Below, one piece after another: positions 1-8,100 of a DNA stretch of 42,769 nucleotides. How positions within the stretch are numbered: position 1 is the stretch's first letter; each line of letters begins with the position of its first letter. Below the pieces are notes generated by a model. It made no database searches and was not told the origin of the DNA. It saw only the letters and a program-made list of their open reading frames with translations. The DNA is from an uncultured Granulosicoccaceae bacterium (GTDB taxonomy: Bacteria > Pseudomonadota > Gammaproteobacteria > Granulosicoccales > Granulosicoccaceae): assembly GCA_937920585.1 (NCBI GenBank), contig CAKZSB010000025.1:1-42769 (forward strand), in the 5' to 3' direction. The translations under genes and the position numbers were made by a program.

Positions 1-1295
1 CCGAGCTTGAGCAGCGAATCGGGTGGCAATTTCACCGGGGGCGCCTCTTTTTCCAGCGAGGTGAGTGTGTCGCTTCTATGTCCGCTCGCGAGTTCTGCCG
101 CCATCATGCCGCCCAGCGTACCGCGGCAGACACCAAGACCATTCTGGCAGCACGCTGAATAGAGGTTGTCGTCGAGCTGGCCGAACGCGCTGACGTTGTT
201 CTTGCTCAAGCACAGTCGCCCACCCCAGCGATACTGCATGTCGACCTGAGGCAGCATCGGGAAGCGGTCGGCAAAGGATTTGTTGTGTACGCGGGTGATG
301 CGCGCCAGGCGATCATCGCTGATCTGCATTGACGGTTCGCAGTTGAAGCGGTTGCGGATAACGATGCGTGCACCGCCTGTGCCGGTGATGCGTCTGACGG
401 TTGTGCCCATCGGGTCGGATGGGGTCGCACTCCAGATCGGATCGCCACCCAGGGTTTTAACTTCAGAGTCGGTAAGCGCTCGCGTCATGGATGCATAGGT
501 GAATACGTGCAGTAACTGCCGTTTGAAAAATCCGAAGCTCTGCACGTGACCGTTAACGGCGAGTATTATCTTGCCCGCGGTGACTGTGCCATCGGGAGTT
601 CTGGCCGTCCAGTCTGGTCCGTTTTTCTGTAGTGCTACGCACGGTGAGTTTTCATACAGGCCTACATGACGACATACACCTTCGGCGAATTTTCGAATGT
701 ACAAGGCGGATTGAATGATCGCTGCACCCGGGGTGTACAAGCCGCCCTTGAACCAGCTGGAGCCGGTGATCTTTTGCATGTCGGCAGCGCAGTACATGTC
801 ACTGTGCTCGCCGAGTGAAGCCAGATGGCGGGCGTAGTCCTCGTTGTGTTTGATGCCTTTGTCGGTGGCTGCAGCATTCAGTTTTCCACAGGCACTGAAC
901 GCCTCGCTGGACATGTCGTACTCGCGCGCTGCATCTGCGGCAAAGTCAATCGCGGCGCGATTCAGCGCTATTTGCTCGCGATCGCGTGCAGCGTCGCCGC
1001 CGTAGTCACTCGAGGCGAGATCGTGCGGCAGGTCGATCATAAAGCCGGAACTTCTGCCCGCCGGACCATCGCCCAGACGCTGTGCTTCGAGCACGACGAT
1101 AGATGCCTGTGGCTGCAATTGTGTCAACCTGCGTGCGGCCGACAAGCCGGCAAAACCCGCACCGATGATCAGAACGTCTGCGGTGATATTTTGCTGCAGA
1201 GTATTGGCCGGCGCCTGCCTGGGCAGCAGGCGGTTCCAGCCGCTGGGGCCGGGATCGACCGGTAAGCGGTCCACACTAATTGATGTGGATGACAT
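1..1295 (-). CDS. FAD-dependent amine/amino-acid oxidoreductase (DAO family), C-terminus cut off
   Basis: Reading the minus strand from the ATG at 1295 gives about 431 residues, open to the window edge, so the C-terminus is missing. A Rossmann motif GAGFAG lies at residues 45-50, preceded by a short N-terminal extension, as in the DAO family of glycine/D-amino-acid oxidases and PuuB-like oxidases. Such enzymes oxidise an amine to an imine with FAD. The start is fixed by overlap: the stop of the upstream methyltransferase and this ATG share one A (TGATG), so the two are translationally coupled. Pairing with a PuuC-like aldehyde dehydrogenase and a MttB-like protein suggests it oxidises a methylated amine or amino acid after uptake, producing an aldehyde or keto product. 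The substrate is not visible from sequence. Sarcosine- or dimethylglycine-oxidase-like activity is an alternative. Confidence 0.85.
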   Translation of the reverse strand, partial: MSSTSISVDRLPVDPGPSGWNRLLPRQAPANTLQQNITADVLIIGAGFAGLSAARRLTQLQPQASIVVLEAQRLGDGPAGRSSGFMIDLPHDLASSDYGGDAARDREQIALNRAAIDFAADAAREYDMSSEAFSACGKLNAAATDKGIKHNEDYARHLASLGEHSDMYCAADMQKITGSSWFKGGLYTPGAAIIQSALYIRKFAEGVCRHVGLYENSPCVALQKNGPDWTARTPDGTVTAGKIILAVNGHVQSFGFFKRQLLHVFTYASMTRALTDSEVKTLGGDPIWSATPSDPMGTTVRRITGTGGARIVIRNRFNCEPSMQISDDRLARITRVHNKSFADRFPMLPQVDMQYRWGGRLCLSKNNVSAFGQLDDNLYSACCQNGLGVCRGTLGGMMAAELASGHRSDTLTSLEKEAPPVKLPPDSLLKL

Positions 1296-2845
1296 CAGTG
1301 GCTGTTGTTCAATGCGTCTGCAGCCGGAATTTCCTGTTCGCGCTGTGCGATGTAGGCGAGCAGTGCCTCGTTGATCGCAGGTTCCATTGCCGGTGCCTCG
1401 TATTCGTTCAGCATCTTGCGCGCCTGTGTCAGCGATCGCTCATTTATTTCGGTCGAGCCATCGGCGACCCATTGTTCAATCGAGTTGTTGTCGAACAACT
1501 TGGGCATGAAAAAAGCGCGCTCGAAATTCGCCAGTGTGTGTGCGTGGCCAAGGTAATGTCCGCCCGGGCCGATGTCTGCCACCGATTCAAGTGCTTCGTC
1601 GAAATCATCCCAGCGCACGCCTTCTGTCATGCGGTAGGCCATGGCGCATTGCTCGGCATCGACGAGGAACTTGGCAATCGAGCAGTGCATGCCGGCCTCG
1701 TTCCAGCCAGCAGAGTGCCAGATGTAATTCGCACCTGACATCATCACTGCCATCAGCGTTGAGGCGCTTTCATAACCCGCTTGTGCATCGAATGTTTTGG
1801 CGCCACCGAGTGTGTTGGAGGTGCGCCAGGGTATGTTGTAGTGGCGTGCCATCTGGCCGATCATGAAATTCATCAGACTGATTTCGGGTGTGCCCGCCAT
1901 GGGTGCGCCGCTACTCATATTCACCGTCGACAGATAGTGGCCGTATATCGCCGGGCATCCCTTGCGAATGACCTGTGTGTACGCCAGTGCGGATAGTGCC
2001 TCGGCATTTAACTGTGCCACAGCGGGTGCGGTTGACGCGGGGGTGTTGGCGCCACCCAGAACAAACGGCGAGCACAATACCGGTTGGTTGCGGCGATTAA
2101 ACGCGCGCATCGCCCCGAGCATGACTTCATCCCACACCAGCGGTGAATTGCCGTTGCAGTTGCCGGTTACGACGCAGTGATTTTCAAGGTAGTCGTCGCC
2201 GCCGAACAGGATCGCGCACATGTCGAGCACGTCCTCGGCATTCTTAGGCGAGGTGGTCATACCCATGAAGGTTTTATCGGAGTGAAACATCGACGAATAG
2301 GTAATCCGCAGATGTCGGTGGCTGATTGCGTGGTCCATCGGTTCGACGATGTGGTGCGCCGAGGAATGCATCGACGGCAGCATGTGAGAGAGTTTGTGAA
2401 AATCTGCCAGATCTGCCAGCGTGGGTGCGCGGCGAACATCATCCAGATCGCGCAAGTAGGGCGCACCGGTCATCGGTACGAAGATCGAGTTTGGGCCGCC
2501 GAGGTCAACGGTTTTGCCCGGGTCTCGTGCCTGCAGGGTGATATCTGCCGGAATGGTTTTAATCAACTCACGCACCAGCCCGCGATCCAGGTGCACGCGA
2601 TCCTCATCGCGTATATCGGCGCCGACGGATTTCCAGTCTTCGATGGCCTGTGGGTCGCGAAACACCACGCCGACATTCTCAAGAATATCCATCGAGGCGT
2701 TGTCGATGCGTTCGATCTGCTCTTCGGACAAGGGCTCGACCAGCGGCAGATTGCGCTTGAGTGTCGGCAGCATGCCCTCGCGATGATTTTCGCGCGCTTT
2801 GCGGCGCGCTGCGCGCCCGCCCCGACGTGGCACCTTATCGCTCAT
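1295..2845 (-). CDS. MttB-like methyltransferase (trimethylamine methyltransferase family), non-pyrrolysine
   Basis: The 516-residue product matches the trimethylamine:corrinoid methyltransferase (MttB/COG5598) family over its full length: an N-terminal helix rich in basic residues, an ILENVGV segment near residue 54, and the family's long TIM-barrel core. The reading frame is open throughout, so there is no in-frame amber codon for pyrrolysine. It therefore belongs with the non-Pyl members, which in characterised anaerobes demethylate glycine betaine, proline betaine or carnitine onto a corrinoid protein. No corrinoid protein or reductive activator gene is seen in this window. Start and stop overlap both neighbours (ATGA with the dehydrogenase upstream, TGATG with the oxidase downstream), so it is expressed as one unit with them. 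The substrate is unknown; a quaternary amine is the reasonable inference. Confidence 0.88.
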   Translation of the reverse strand: MSDKVPRRGGRAARRKARENHREGMLPTLKRNLPLVEPLSEEQIERIDNASMDILENVGVVFRDPQAIEDWKSVGADIRDEDRVHLDRGLVRELIKTIPADITLQARDPGKTVDLGGPNSIFVPMTGAPYLRDLDDVRRAPTLADLADFHKLSHMLPSMHSSAHHIVEPMDHAISHRHLRITYSSMFHSDKTFMGMTTSPKNAEDVLDMCAILFGGDDYLENHCVVTGNCNGNSPLVWDEVMLGAMRAFNRRNQPVLCSPFVLGGANTPASTAPAVAQLNAEALSALAYTQVIRKGCPAIYGHYLSTVNMSSGAPMAGTPEISLMNFMIGQMARHYNIPWRTSNTLGGAKTFDAQAGYESASTLMAVMMSGANYIWHSAGWNEAGMHCSIAKFLVDAEQCAMAYRMTEGVRWDDFDEALESVADIGPGGHYLGHAHTLANFERAFFMPKLFDNNSIEQWVADGSTEINERSLTQARKMLNEYEAPAMEPAINEALLAYIAQREQEIPAADALNNSH

Positions 2846-4341
2846 TGCACTTGCTCGCTGGCGGCGTTGTCGGAGAGATCGATCCAGATGGTTTTAAGTT
2901 CAGTATATTGATCGTGGGCGTGCATGCCGTTGTCGCGCCCGCCAAAACCGGATTGTTTGTAGCCGCCAAACGGTGTGCTGATATCGCCCTCACCATAGCA
3001 ATTGATCGTCACCGTGCCAGCGCGAATAGCCCTGGCGGCGCGGATGGCGCGTTTGCCGTTGGCGCTGAATACGCTGGCCGTCAGGCCGTAGTTGGTATCG
3101 TTGGCGATCTCGATGGCCTGTTCGATCGAGGCCACGGTCAGCACTGACAGTACCGGGCCGAAGATCTCGTCGGTGGCCAGTGCATCGCCGGGCTTAACAT
3201 CGTCGTAAATGGTCGGTTCGGCGAAGGCGCCATCGATGTTACCGCCGGTGATCGCCGTTCTGCCACTGCCAAGGTACCCTGCTACCTTTTTACAATGCTC
3301 CGCATCGATCAGTGCGCCGAGATGGTTACCCGGGTCGAGCGGGTCGCCGGTTTTCCAGTCGCGCGTGCGGGCGATGATGCGCTCCATCAGCGCGTCTTTG
3401 ATGTCTTTGTGTACGATCAGGCGCGAGTTGGCAGAGCAGTTCTCGCCCATGTTCCAGAATGCCGCGTTGACGATGTGCCCTGCGACCAGATCGAGATCCT
3501 CGGCATCGTCCATGACGATCGCCGGGTTCTTGCCACCGCATTCAAGCACCACTTTTTTCAGGTTGCTGTCCGCCGCGTAGCGCAGAAAGTGACGGCCGGT
3601 CTCGGTGGAGCCGGTGAAACTGATCATGTCGATATCCGGATGCAGACCCAAGGGCTTGCCGACACTCGGGCCATCGCCAGGCAGCACTTGCAATACGCCG
3701 CGCGGCAGGCCCGCCTCCATGGCGAGTTCCGCCATGCGCAGTGCTGTCAGTGAGGTTTGCTCGGCCGGTTTCACAATCACACTGTTGCCGGTGGCGAGCG
3801 CCGGGCCGATTTTCCAGGCCAGCATGAGCAGCGGAAAGTTCCACGGCAGCACGGCGCCGACGACACCGATGGGTTCGCGGGTGATCACGGCCATCGCATC
3901 GTCACCGCAGGGCGCGCTCTGATCGTAGAGTTTATCGGCAAGTTCGGCGTGCCATTTCAGGCAGTGAATCGATTCGGGTATATCGATTTCTTCGCAATCA
4001 CGAATCGGTTTGCCGCTGTCCAGTGACTCCATGACGGCCAGTTCGCGGCGGTTGCGCTGAATCAGTTTGCACAGCCTGATGATGGTGTCCTTGCGCATCG
4101 ACGGGTGCAGTCTCGACCAGCTGCCGTGCTCGAACGCCTCTCGTGCTTTCGCGACGGCCAGATCGACGTCGTCGTTGTTGCAGGCGTTGATGGTGGCGAG
4201 ACACTCACCGGTGGCGGGATTGACGGTATCGAGTTTGGCCCCTTTACCGGGCTGGAACTTCCCATCGATAAAGGCGCCGGTGGGCAGCGCGGTGTCGGCG
4301 GCGATTGCCAGGTACTCCTCGCGGGTCAGTAGCGTGCTCAT
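2842..4341 (-). CDS. NAD(P)-dependent aldehyde dehydrogenase, PuuC-like
   Basis: A 499-residue, full-length ALDH superfamily enzyme. The catalytic residues sit at the canonical positions: N168 in LPWNFP, general base E267 in LECGGKNP and nucleophile C302 in GENCSA. The C-terminal stretch (FGGYKQSGFGGRDNGMHA and the following ELKTIW) is characteristic of PuuC, the gamma-glutamyl-aminobutyraldehyde dehydrogenase, and of related betaine-type aldehyde dehydrogenases. It would oxidise the aldehyde left by the oxidase or methyltransferase step to a carboxylate. It overlaps both neighbours by ATGA, which argues for coupled translation in a single operon. Because a DHDPS-family gene is adjacent, alpha-ketoglutarate semialdehyde dehydrogenase is an alternative role, but the C-terminal signature favours a PuuC-like aminoaldehyde substrate. 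Confidence 0.9.
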   Translation of the reverse strand: MSTLLTREEYLAIAADTALPTGAFIDGKFQPGKGAKLDTVNPATGECLATINACNNDDVDLAVAKAREAFEHGSWSRLHPSMRKDTIIRLCKLIQRNRRELAVMESLDSGKPIRDCEEIDIPESIHCLKWHAELADKLYDQSAPCGDDAMAVITREPIGVVGAVLPWNFPLLMLAWKIGPALATGNSVIVKPAEQTSLTALRMAELAMEAGLPRGVLQVLPGDGPSVGKPLGLHPDIDMISFTGSTETGRHFLRYAADSNLKKVVLECGGKNPAIVMDDAEDLDLVAGHIVNAAFWNMGENCSANSRLIVHKDIKDALMERIIARTRDWKTGDPLDPGNHLGALIDAEHCKKVAGYLGSGRTAITGGNIDGAFAEPTIYDDVKPGDALATDEIFGPVLSVLTVASIEQAIEIANDTNYGLTASVFSANGKRAIRAARAIRAGTVTINCYGEGDISTPFGGYKQSGFGGRDNGMHAHDQYTELKTIWIDLSDNAASEQVQ

Positions 4342-5249
4342 GCGCTGTGCTCCTGTTCGATGGCATTCACGGTGGTGTCGAGGGTGCGAATCACTTCGGC
4401 AAGCTCGCGCTTTTCGTCTTTGTTAAGCGCCTGCAGCGGGCGCCTGGGCGGGCCGGCGTCTATGCCACGCAGGGTGACGCCGTGCTTGATGCATTGAACA
4501 AACTTGCCGCCCTGTTCGAGCACGCGCATCAGCGGCAACATGGCTGACATGATGCGCCGTCCTTTGTCGAAGTTGCCCTCTACCGCGCAGGCGCGATGCA
4601 GCGCAATATGGGCTTCCGGGGCAAAGTTGGAACCGGCGCAAACCCATGAGCGTGCACCCCAGGCAAAAAATTCCAGCGCCTGATCATCCATGCCGCAGCT
4701 AAGTTGTATGTGCGGGTATTCGCGCGCCAGCATGTGCAGGCGGTTGGGGTCACCGGAGCTTTCTTTGATGGCGCAGAAATTTGGCGAGCGGCCGAGTCGA
4801 TCGAGTGTGTCTTCATCCATATTGACGCACATCCGACCCGGGTAGTTGTAGAGCATGATCGGCAGGTTGGCGGCGCGATCGATTGCCAGCGCGTGCAGGG
4901 CAATTTCGCGACCGGTCGGGTAGGCATAGGGCGGGGTGGACACCAGCAGTGCGTCGGCGTCGATGGCGCGTGCCTGCTCGGCAAAAAAGATACAGTCTTC
5001 GGTGCGAATCGCACCGGTGCCGACAATATAGCTTGTGCGCCCGGCGATGATCTCTTTGGCAAGCTTCATCATCGCCACGCGCTCATCACTCGACTGGGCG
5101 TAGTACTCGCCAGTGGTGCCTGCGACGATAATGCCGCTGACGCCGGCTGCGATCAAAAATTCTATGGCGCTGGCAAATGCCGATTCATCGATCGAAAAAT
5201 CACTGTGGTATGGCGTGACGACCGGGGTGTAGATGCCTTCAAAGCGCAT
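4338..5249 (-). CDS. Dihydrodipicolinate synthase/N-acetylneuraminate lyase family protein
   Basis: A 303-residue class I aldolase of the DapA/NanA family. The pieces needed for Schiff-base chemistry are visible: GTTGE at residues 44-48, the catalytic tyrosine Y134 in LYNYPGR and the Schiff-base lysine K162 in CAIKESSGD. The family includes dihydrodipicolinate synthase, sialic acid lyase, keto-deoxysugar aldolases and the hydroxyproline-pathway deaminase HypD. Its operon context is catabolic rather than lysine biosynthesis, so a lyase or deaminase on a keto-acid intermediate is more likely than DapA. The start ATG at 5249 lies inside the 3' end of the upstream regulator gene (11-base overlap), and its stop overlaps the dehydrogenase start. 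Confidence 0.87.
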   Translation of the reverse strand: MRFEGIYTPVVTPYHSDFSIDESAFASAIEFLIAAGVSGIIVAGTTGEYYAQSSDERVAMMKLAKEIIAGRTSYIVGTGAIRTEDCIFFAEQARAIDADALLVSTPPYAYPTGREIALHALAIDRAANLPIMLYNYPGRMCVNMDEDTLDRLGRSPNFCAIKESSGDPNRLHMLAREYPHIQLSCGMDDQALEFFAWGARSWVCAGSNFAPEAHIALHRACAVEGNFDKGRRIMSAMLPLMRVLEQGGKFVQCIKHGVTLRGIDAGPPRRPLQALNKDEKRELAEVIRTLDTTVNAIEQEHSA

Positions 5250-5958
5250 GGTTGTCTACCTGGGTTGGTGCCTGAATGGGCGACAGGGGATCGATGGGCA
5301 GCGGGTCGGGTTGCACGTAGCGCTCGAACTGATGGCGCGACAGCTCCCAGTGCTGGCGAGTGATGTCGACGGCAGTTGCAGGCTGGTGTTTTTCAATTGC
5401 CTCGATCAATTGTTCGTGTTGTTCGCAGGCGCTGTCGATTCGCTCATGATCGGTGCGGTTGCGGCTCTTGTAGAAAGTCTGGCTCATGCGGGTGTGATCA
5501 ATTTGCAGGCGTTGCAAACTCGGTAGCAGATACGGGCTCGCTGCCATTTCACCGATTATTTCGTGAAAACGGTGGTTGCTCATGGCCATATCAATGACTT
5601 CATTGCGCTTGACCGCAATCCGGAATTGACGCTGTTCGGCTTTCAGTTGGGTGGTTTGCACTGGCGTGGCGTTTTCGGCGGCGAGTCGCGAGATCGAGGC
5701 ATAGATCATGGGGGCTGTCTGGAAGAAACTACGCATTACGGAGAGGTTCATGGATGACACCGTCGCGCCCCGATTGGCGGTGATTTCCAGGTAACCATGC
5801 GCTGCCAGACGTTGTAGAATTTCGCGTAGAGGTGTTCGGGATACGCCGAACTCTTCGCACAGGATAGTTTCATCGAGCGCGCTGCCGGGCGCCAGCTCGA
5901 GCGTTAAGACGCGCTGGCGCAGTGTGTCGTAGAGGGTTTGTTTTTTGGTCGCTTGCAT
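5239..5958 (-). CDS. GntR-family transcriptional regulator (FadR/FCD subfamily)
   Basis: The product is 239 residues when the ATG at 5958 is used. An upstream in-frame extension exists, but it would run through the operator region and has no family similarity, so I reject it. The winged helix-turn-helix is at about residues 8-62 (EEFGVSRTPLREILQRL is the recognition part), followed by an all-helical FCD ligand domain, about 75-215, with the NHRFHEII segment that normally contributes a metal-binding histidine. It is the first gene of the operon and overlaps the lyase gene, so it very likely regulates these genes in response to a small carboxylic or amino-acid-like inducer. A perfect 12-bp palindrome 25 bases upstream of its start fits autoregulation. 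Confidence 0.9.
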   Translation of the reverse strand: MQATKKQTLYDTLRQRVLTLELAPGSALDETILCEEFGVSRTPLREILQRLAAHGYLEITANRGATVSSMNLSVMRSFFQTAPMIYASISRLAAENATPVQTTQLKAEQRQFRIAVKRNEVIDMAMSNHRFHEIIGEMAASPYLLPSLQRLQIDHTRMSQTFYKSRNRTDHERIDSACEQHEQLIEAIEKHQPATAVDITRQHWELSRHQFERYVQPDPLPIDPLSPIQAPTQVDNHAL

Positions 5959-5982
5959 TCGGGCAGTATGCGCTGAATTTTT

Positions 5983-5994
5983 ATTGTATACAAT
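5983..5994. promoter_or_regulatory. Probable GntR (FadR-type) operator palindrome
   Basis: The 12-bp perfect palindrome ATTGTATACAAT lies in the 185-bp divergent intergenic region, 25 bases upstream of the GntR start and 150 bases upstream of the hydrolase start. It fits the FadR/FCD-subfamily half-site pattern GT...AC with flanking T and A. Position and form suggest autoregulation plus control of the divergent hydrolase gene. Confidence 0.65.
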
Positions 5995-6143
5995 ATGTAT
6001 TTTTGCAACCAGGTTTGACTCGCTTGTCCAGGCTGTTGCGGGCTGAAGGTTCAATATCGGGCTTCTATTGGCGCAACCGCCGCGCTTTGCTACGCTGCCT
6101 CGCCACGACACATTGTTGTGCGATTGATTGCGAGAGGCATTGC

Positions 6144-6830
6144 ATGTCAGGTTTTGTAATTCAACCACCCGAGGTAGTCGGCTTGTCTGTCGCAGGTTCT
6201 GACGCCCGATATCCCGTTCGGCGGATCTACTGCATCGGCCGCAACTATGCGGCGCACGCGGTGGAAATGGGCCACGATCCGGACCGTGAACCGCCGTTTT
6301 TCTTCCAGAAGAACGCCAATAACCTCGATCAATCCGGCGAGTTTCCGTATCCGCCACACACCTCGGATGTACACCACGAGATCGAAATGGCGGTGATGCT
6401 GAAATCTGGTGGTACCAATATTCATGTGGCGCAGGCGCTCGATCACGTTTTTGGCTATGCGTTATCGCTGGACATGACGCGACGCGATCTGCAGGGCGAG
6501 CAGAAAAAAATGGGTCGGCCGTGGGAGATTGGCAAGGCGTTTGAGCGCTCGGCGCCGGTCGGGCCGATTCACCGCGTTGCCGATGTCGGGCACCTGGACA
6601 AAGGGCGTGTTGAATTGAAGATCAACGGTGAGGTGCGTCAGCAGGGGGATCTCGATCAGATGATCTGGAAAGTGCCTGAGATGATTGCCTATCTGTCCGA
6701 GTACTTTGAACTGGCGGCCGGCGATGTGATTCTATCCGGTACCCCTGCGGGGGTCGGGCCGGTCAGCAGGGGTGATGCGATGGAGCTTGCCATCGATGGC
6801 CTCGGCTCCATGACGGTTCGGGTTGTTTGA
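6144..6830 (+). CDS. Fumarylacetoacetate hydrolase family protein (fumarylpyruvate hydrolase-like)
   Basis: From the ATG at 6144, which has a GAGAGG Shine-Dalgarno six bases upstream, the product is 228 residues, normal for the single-domain FAH family (FAHD1, NagK). The family signature IYCIGRNYAAHA is at about 28-39. The metal-binding acidic residues are E79 and E81 in HHEIEM and D110 in ALSLDMTRRDLQ. A longer upstream frame exists but its first 74 residues are unlike the family and overlap the operator. These enzymes hydrolyse C-C bonds of acylpyruvates or decarboxylate oxaloacetate. It is divergent from the MttB/ALDH operon and shares its operator region, so it may act in the same catabolic pathway. 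Its actual substrate cannot be told. Confidence 0.88.
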   Translation: MSGFVIQPPEVVGLSVAGSDARYPVRRIYCIGRNYAAHAVEMGHDPDREPPFFFQKNANNLDQSGEFPYPPHTSDVHHEIEMAVMLKSGGTNIHVAQALDHVFGYALSLDMTRRDLQGEQKKMGRPWEIGKAFERSAPVGPIHRVADVGHLDKGRVELKINGEVRQQGDLDQMIWKVPEMIAYLSEYFELAAGDVILSGTPAGVGPVSRGDAMELAIDGLGSMTVRVV

Positions 6831-6875
6831 TCGCAAGCCACTCGGGCTAACGCGACGGCTCGCTGATGGGGCGGG

Positions 6876-7352
6876 CTATTTGCTGCCCATAATCGGGTGT
6901 TCGATAGCCTGGCTGTCGACCAGGTCGGCATCCAGTCCTGCATTGCGATAGATTCGTTTGCCAGCCCGCGGGTAGTCACCTACGTCGTGCGCGAGGCGCT
7001 GGCCGACAACGATGCAGCGCAGGGTTTCTGTGCCGGTGTTGAGCATGGTGTGCGGCAATCCGCCCGCCGGGTAGCCGATGAAATCTCCGGCGCTCACTTC
7101 GTGATCCTGTTCGTTGATGGTGACGGTGGCGGCGCCGCTCAGGATGTAGACGCATTCATCTTCATAGTGGTGCACATGGTACTCGGTTGACTCGAAGCCG
7201 GGTTCTACTTCAATGATATGAAAGCCGAGGTTTTTCAGGCCAGTCAGGTCGCCTAATGATTTGTTGTTGCGCACGGCGTTATCGTTCAGAAAATGGGTTT
7301 TCGACAAGCCCGGCATTGAGTCGATATCGTCTTTCTTGATTATGTGGTTCAT
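6876..7352 (-). CDS. Small cupin-domain protein
   Basis: A 158-residue single-cupin protein. The two cupin motifs are visible: H59, H61 and E66 in the HVHHYEDE segment (motif 1) and the PAGGLPHTMLN segment with H101 (motif 2), which together would bind one metal ion. Proteins of this type act as small dioxygenases, isomerases or sugar-binding modules, and the function cannot be predicted further. The start at 7352 is only 15 bases downstream of the nuclease gene, so it is probably cotranscribed with the ligase/primase cassette. Its family has no known link to DNA repair, so the arrangement may be only read-through. It converges with the FAH-family gene, 45 bases apart. Confidence 0.82.
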   Translation of the reverse strand: MNHIIKKDDIDSMPGLSKTHFLNDNAVRNNKSLGDLTGLKNLGFHIIEVEPGFESTEYHVHHYEDECVYILSGAATVTINEQDHEVSAGDFIGYPAGGLPHTMLNTGTETLRCIVVGQRLAHDVGDYPRAGKRIYRNAGLDADLVDSQAIEHPIMGSK

Positions 7353-7367
7353 GGATTATCTCGCAGC

Positions 7368-8090
7368 CTAAATCAGGTCAATTGCAATGGTCATGAGTGA
7401 ATGGTCTGATATTCTGGTTTCACGAACCTGGTGGTTATAGTCTGCCTGATCGATCAGTTGATCGAGAGACGGGCTTGCCAGCGCGTGGTCATAGCGAAAG
7501 CCGTTGCGTTTAACCGCGCTCACCCAGCTGAACTCGCGCGCACCGGGATGGCGGCTGCGCCAGCTGTCGATCCAGCCGACTGTCAGCAGGCGCTGAAACA
7601 GGTGGGTGGCGTAAAAGGTTTTGGTATCGGAATCCTGCAACGGGATGCCGCAGTTAAAGTCGCCTATCAACAAGGAGTAACTGCCAAGCCAGTCTTCGGG
7701 GAGTTTCAGCATCGCCTCAAACAACGGGACCTGCGCTCGTTTTTGTGGAAAGTGCACGTTGATCAATTTTAGTGTTTCGCCGGAGTCCAGCGCGATTTCG
7801 CACATGATCGCATGGGCTGGTTGCTGATTCGAAAGAGGAAATATTTTGCCGTTCAGCGGCAGATGGCTTGCGATTAGCAAACCATTATCGCGGGCGTTGC
7901 CGGTGTCCGGTGCATAGATGTTTTGCAAGCCGAGCGCTCGCAGGCCTTCCAGTAGCGCCGGTTTGTTTTTGCCGTGGCGGAATTCCTGCAGCGAGACGAT
8001 ATCCGGTTGTGCGCTGCCGATCGCCTGTATGATGGCATTGCAACGACTGCCACCCCCGTGCAGTATGTTCCAGCTCAGCACGTTCAGCAC
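7368..8090 (-). CDS. Endonuclease/exonuclease/phosphatase (EEP) family protein
   Basis: A 240-residue protein of the EEP superfamily, which includes exonuclease III, APE1 and DNase I as well as phosphatases. The catalytic set is present in order: N8 (SWNIL), E36 (LQEF), D144 and N146 (GDFNCG), D201-H202 (YDHALA) and D229-H230 (SDHSL). Length is close to the minimal family domain and no signal peptide is seen, so it is cytoplasmic. The start codon is GTG, ten bases after the stop of the ligase gene, indicating cotranscription. Next to a ligase and a primase, an abasic-site endonuclease or 3'-end-cleaning nuclease is the likely role, supplying 3'-OH ends. A phosphodiesterase acting on another substrate is possible. 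Confidence 0.88.
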   Translation of the reverse strand: MLNVLSWNILHGGGSRCNAIIQAIGSAQPDIVSLQEFRHGKNKPALLEGLRALGLQNIYAPDTGNARDNGLLIASHLPLNGKIFPLSNQQPAHAIMCEIALDSGETLKLINVHFPQKRAQVPLFEAMLKLPEDWLGSYSLLIGDFNCGIPLQDSDTKTFYATHLFQRLLTVGWIDSWRSRHPGAREFSWVSAVKRNGFRYDHALASPSLDQLIDQADYNHQVRETRISDHSLMTIAIDLI

Positions 8091-8100
8091 AACGCAAATC

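Noticed and set aside
825-1265. Plus-strand 146-residue frame inside the amine oxidase gene
   Set aside because: It is a shadow of the minus-strand oxidase frame, which has a full Rossmann motif.
2177-2911. Plus-strand 244-residue frame opposite the MttB-like gene
   Set aside because: Antisense shadow caused by high GC; no recognisable family.
5922-6143. Upstream extension of the FAH-family frame (74 residues)
   Set aside because: It is cysteine- and arginine-rich, overlaps the GntR start and lacks similarity; the ATG at 6144 has a good Shine-Dalgarno.
5959-6357. Upstream extension of the GntR frame (133 extra residues)
   Set aside because: It has no family similarity, runs through the operator palindrome and overlaps the divergent hydrolase start.
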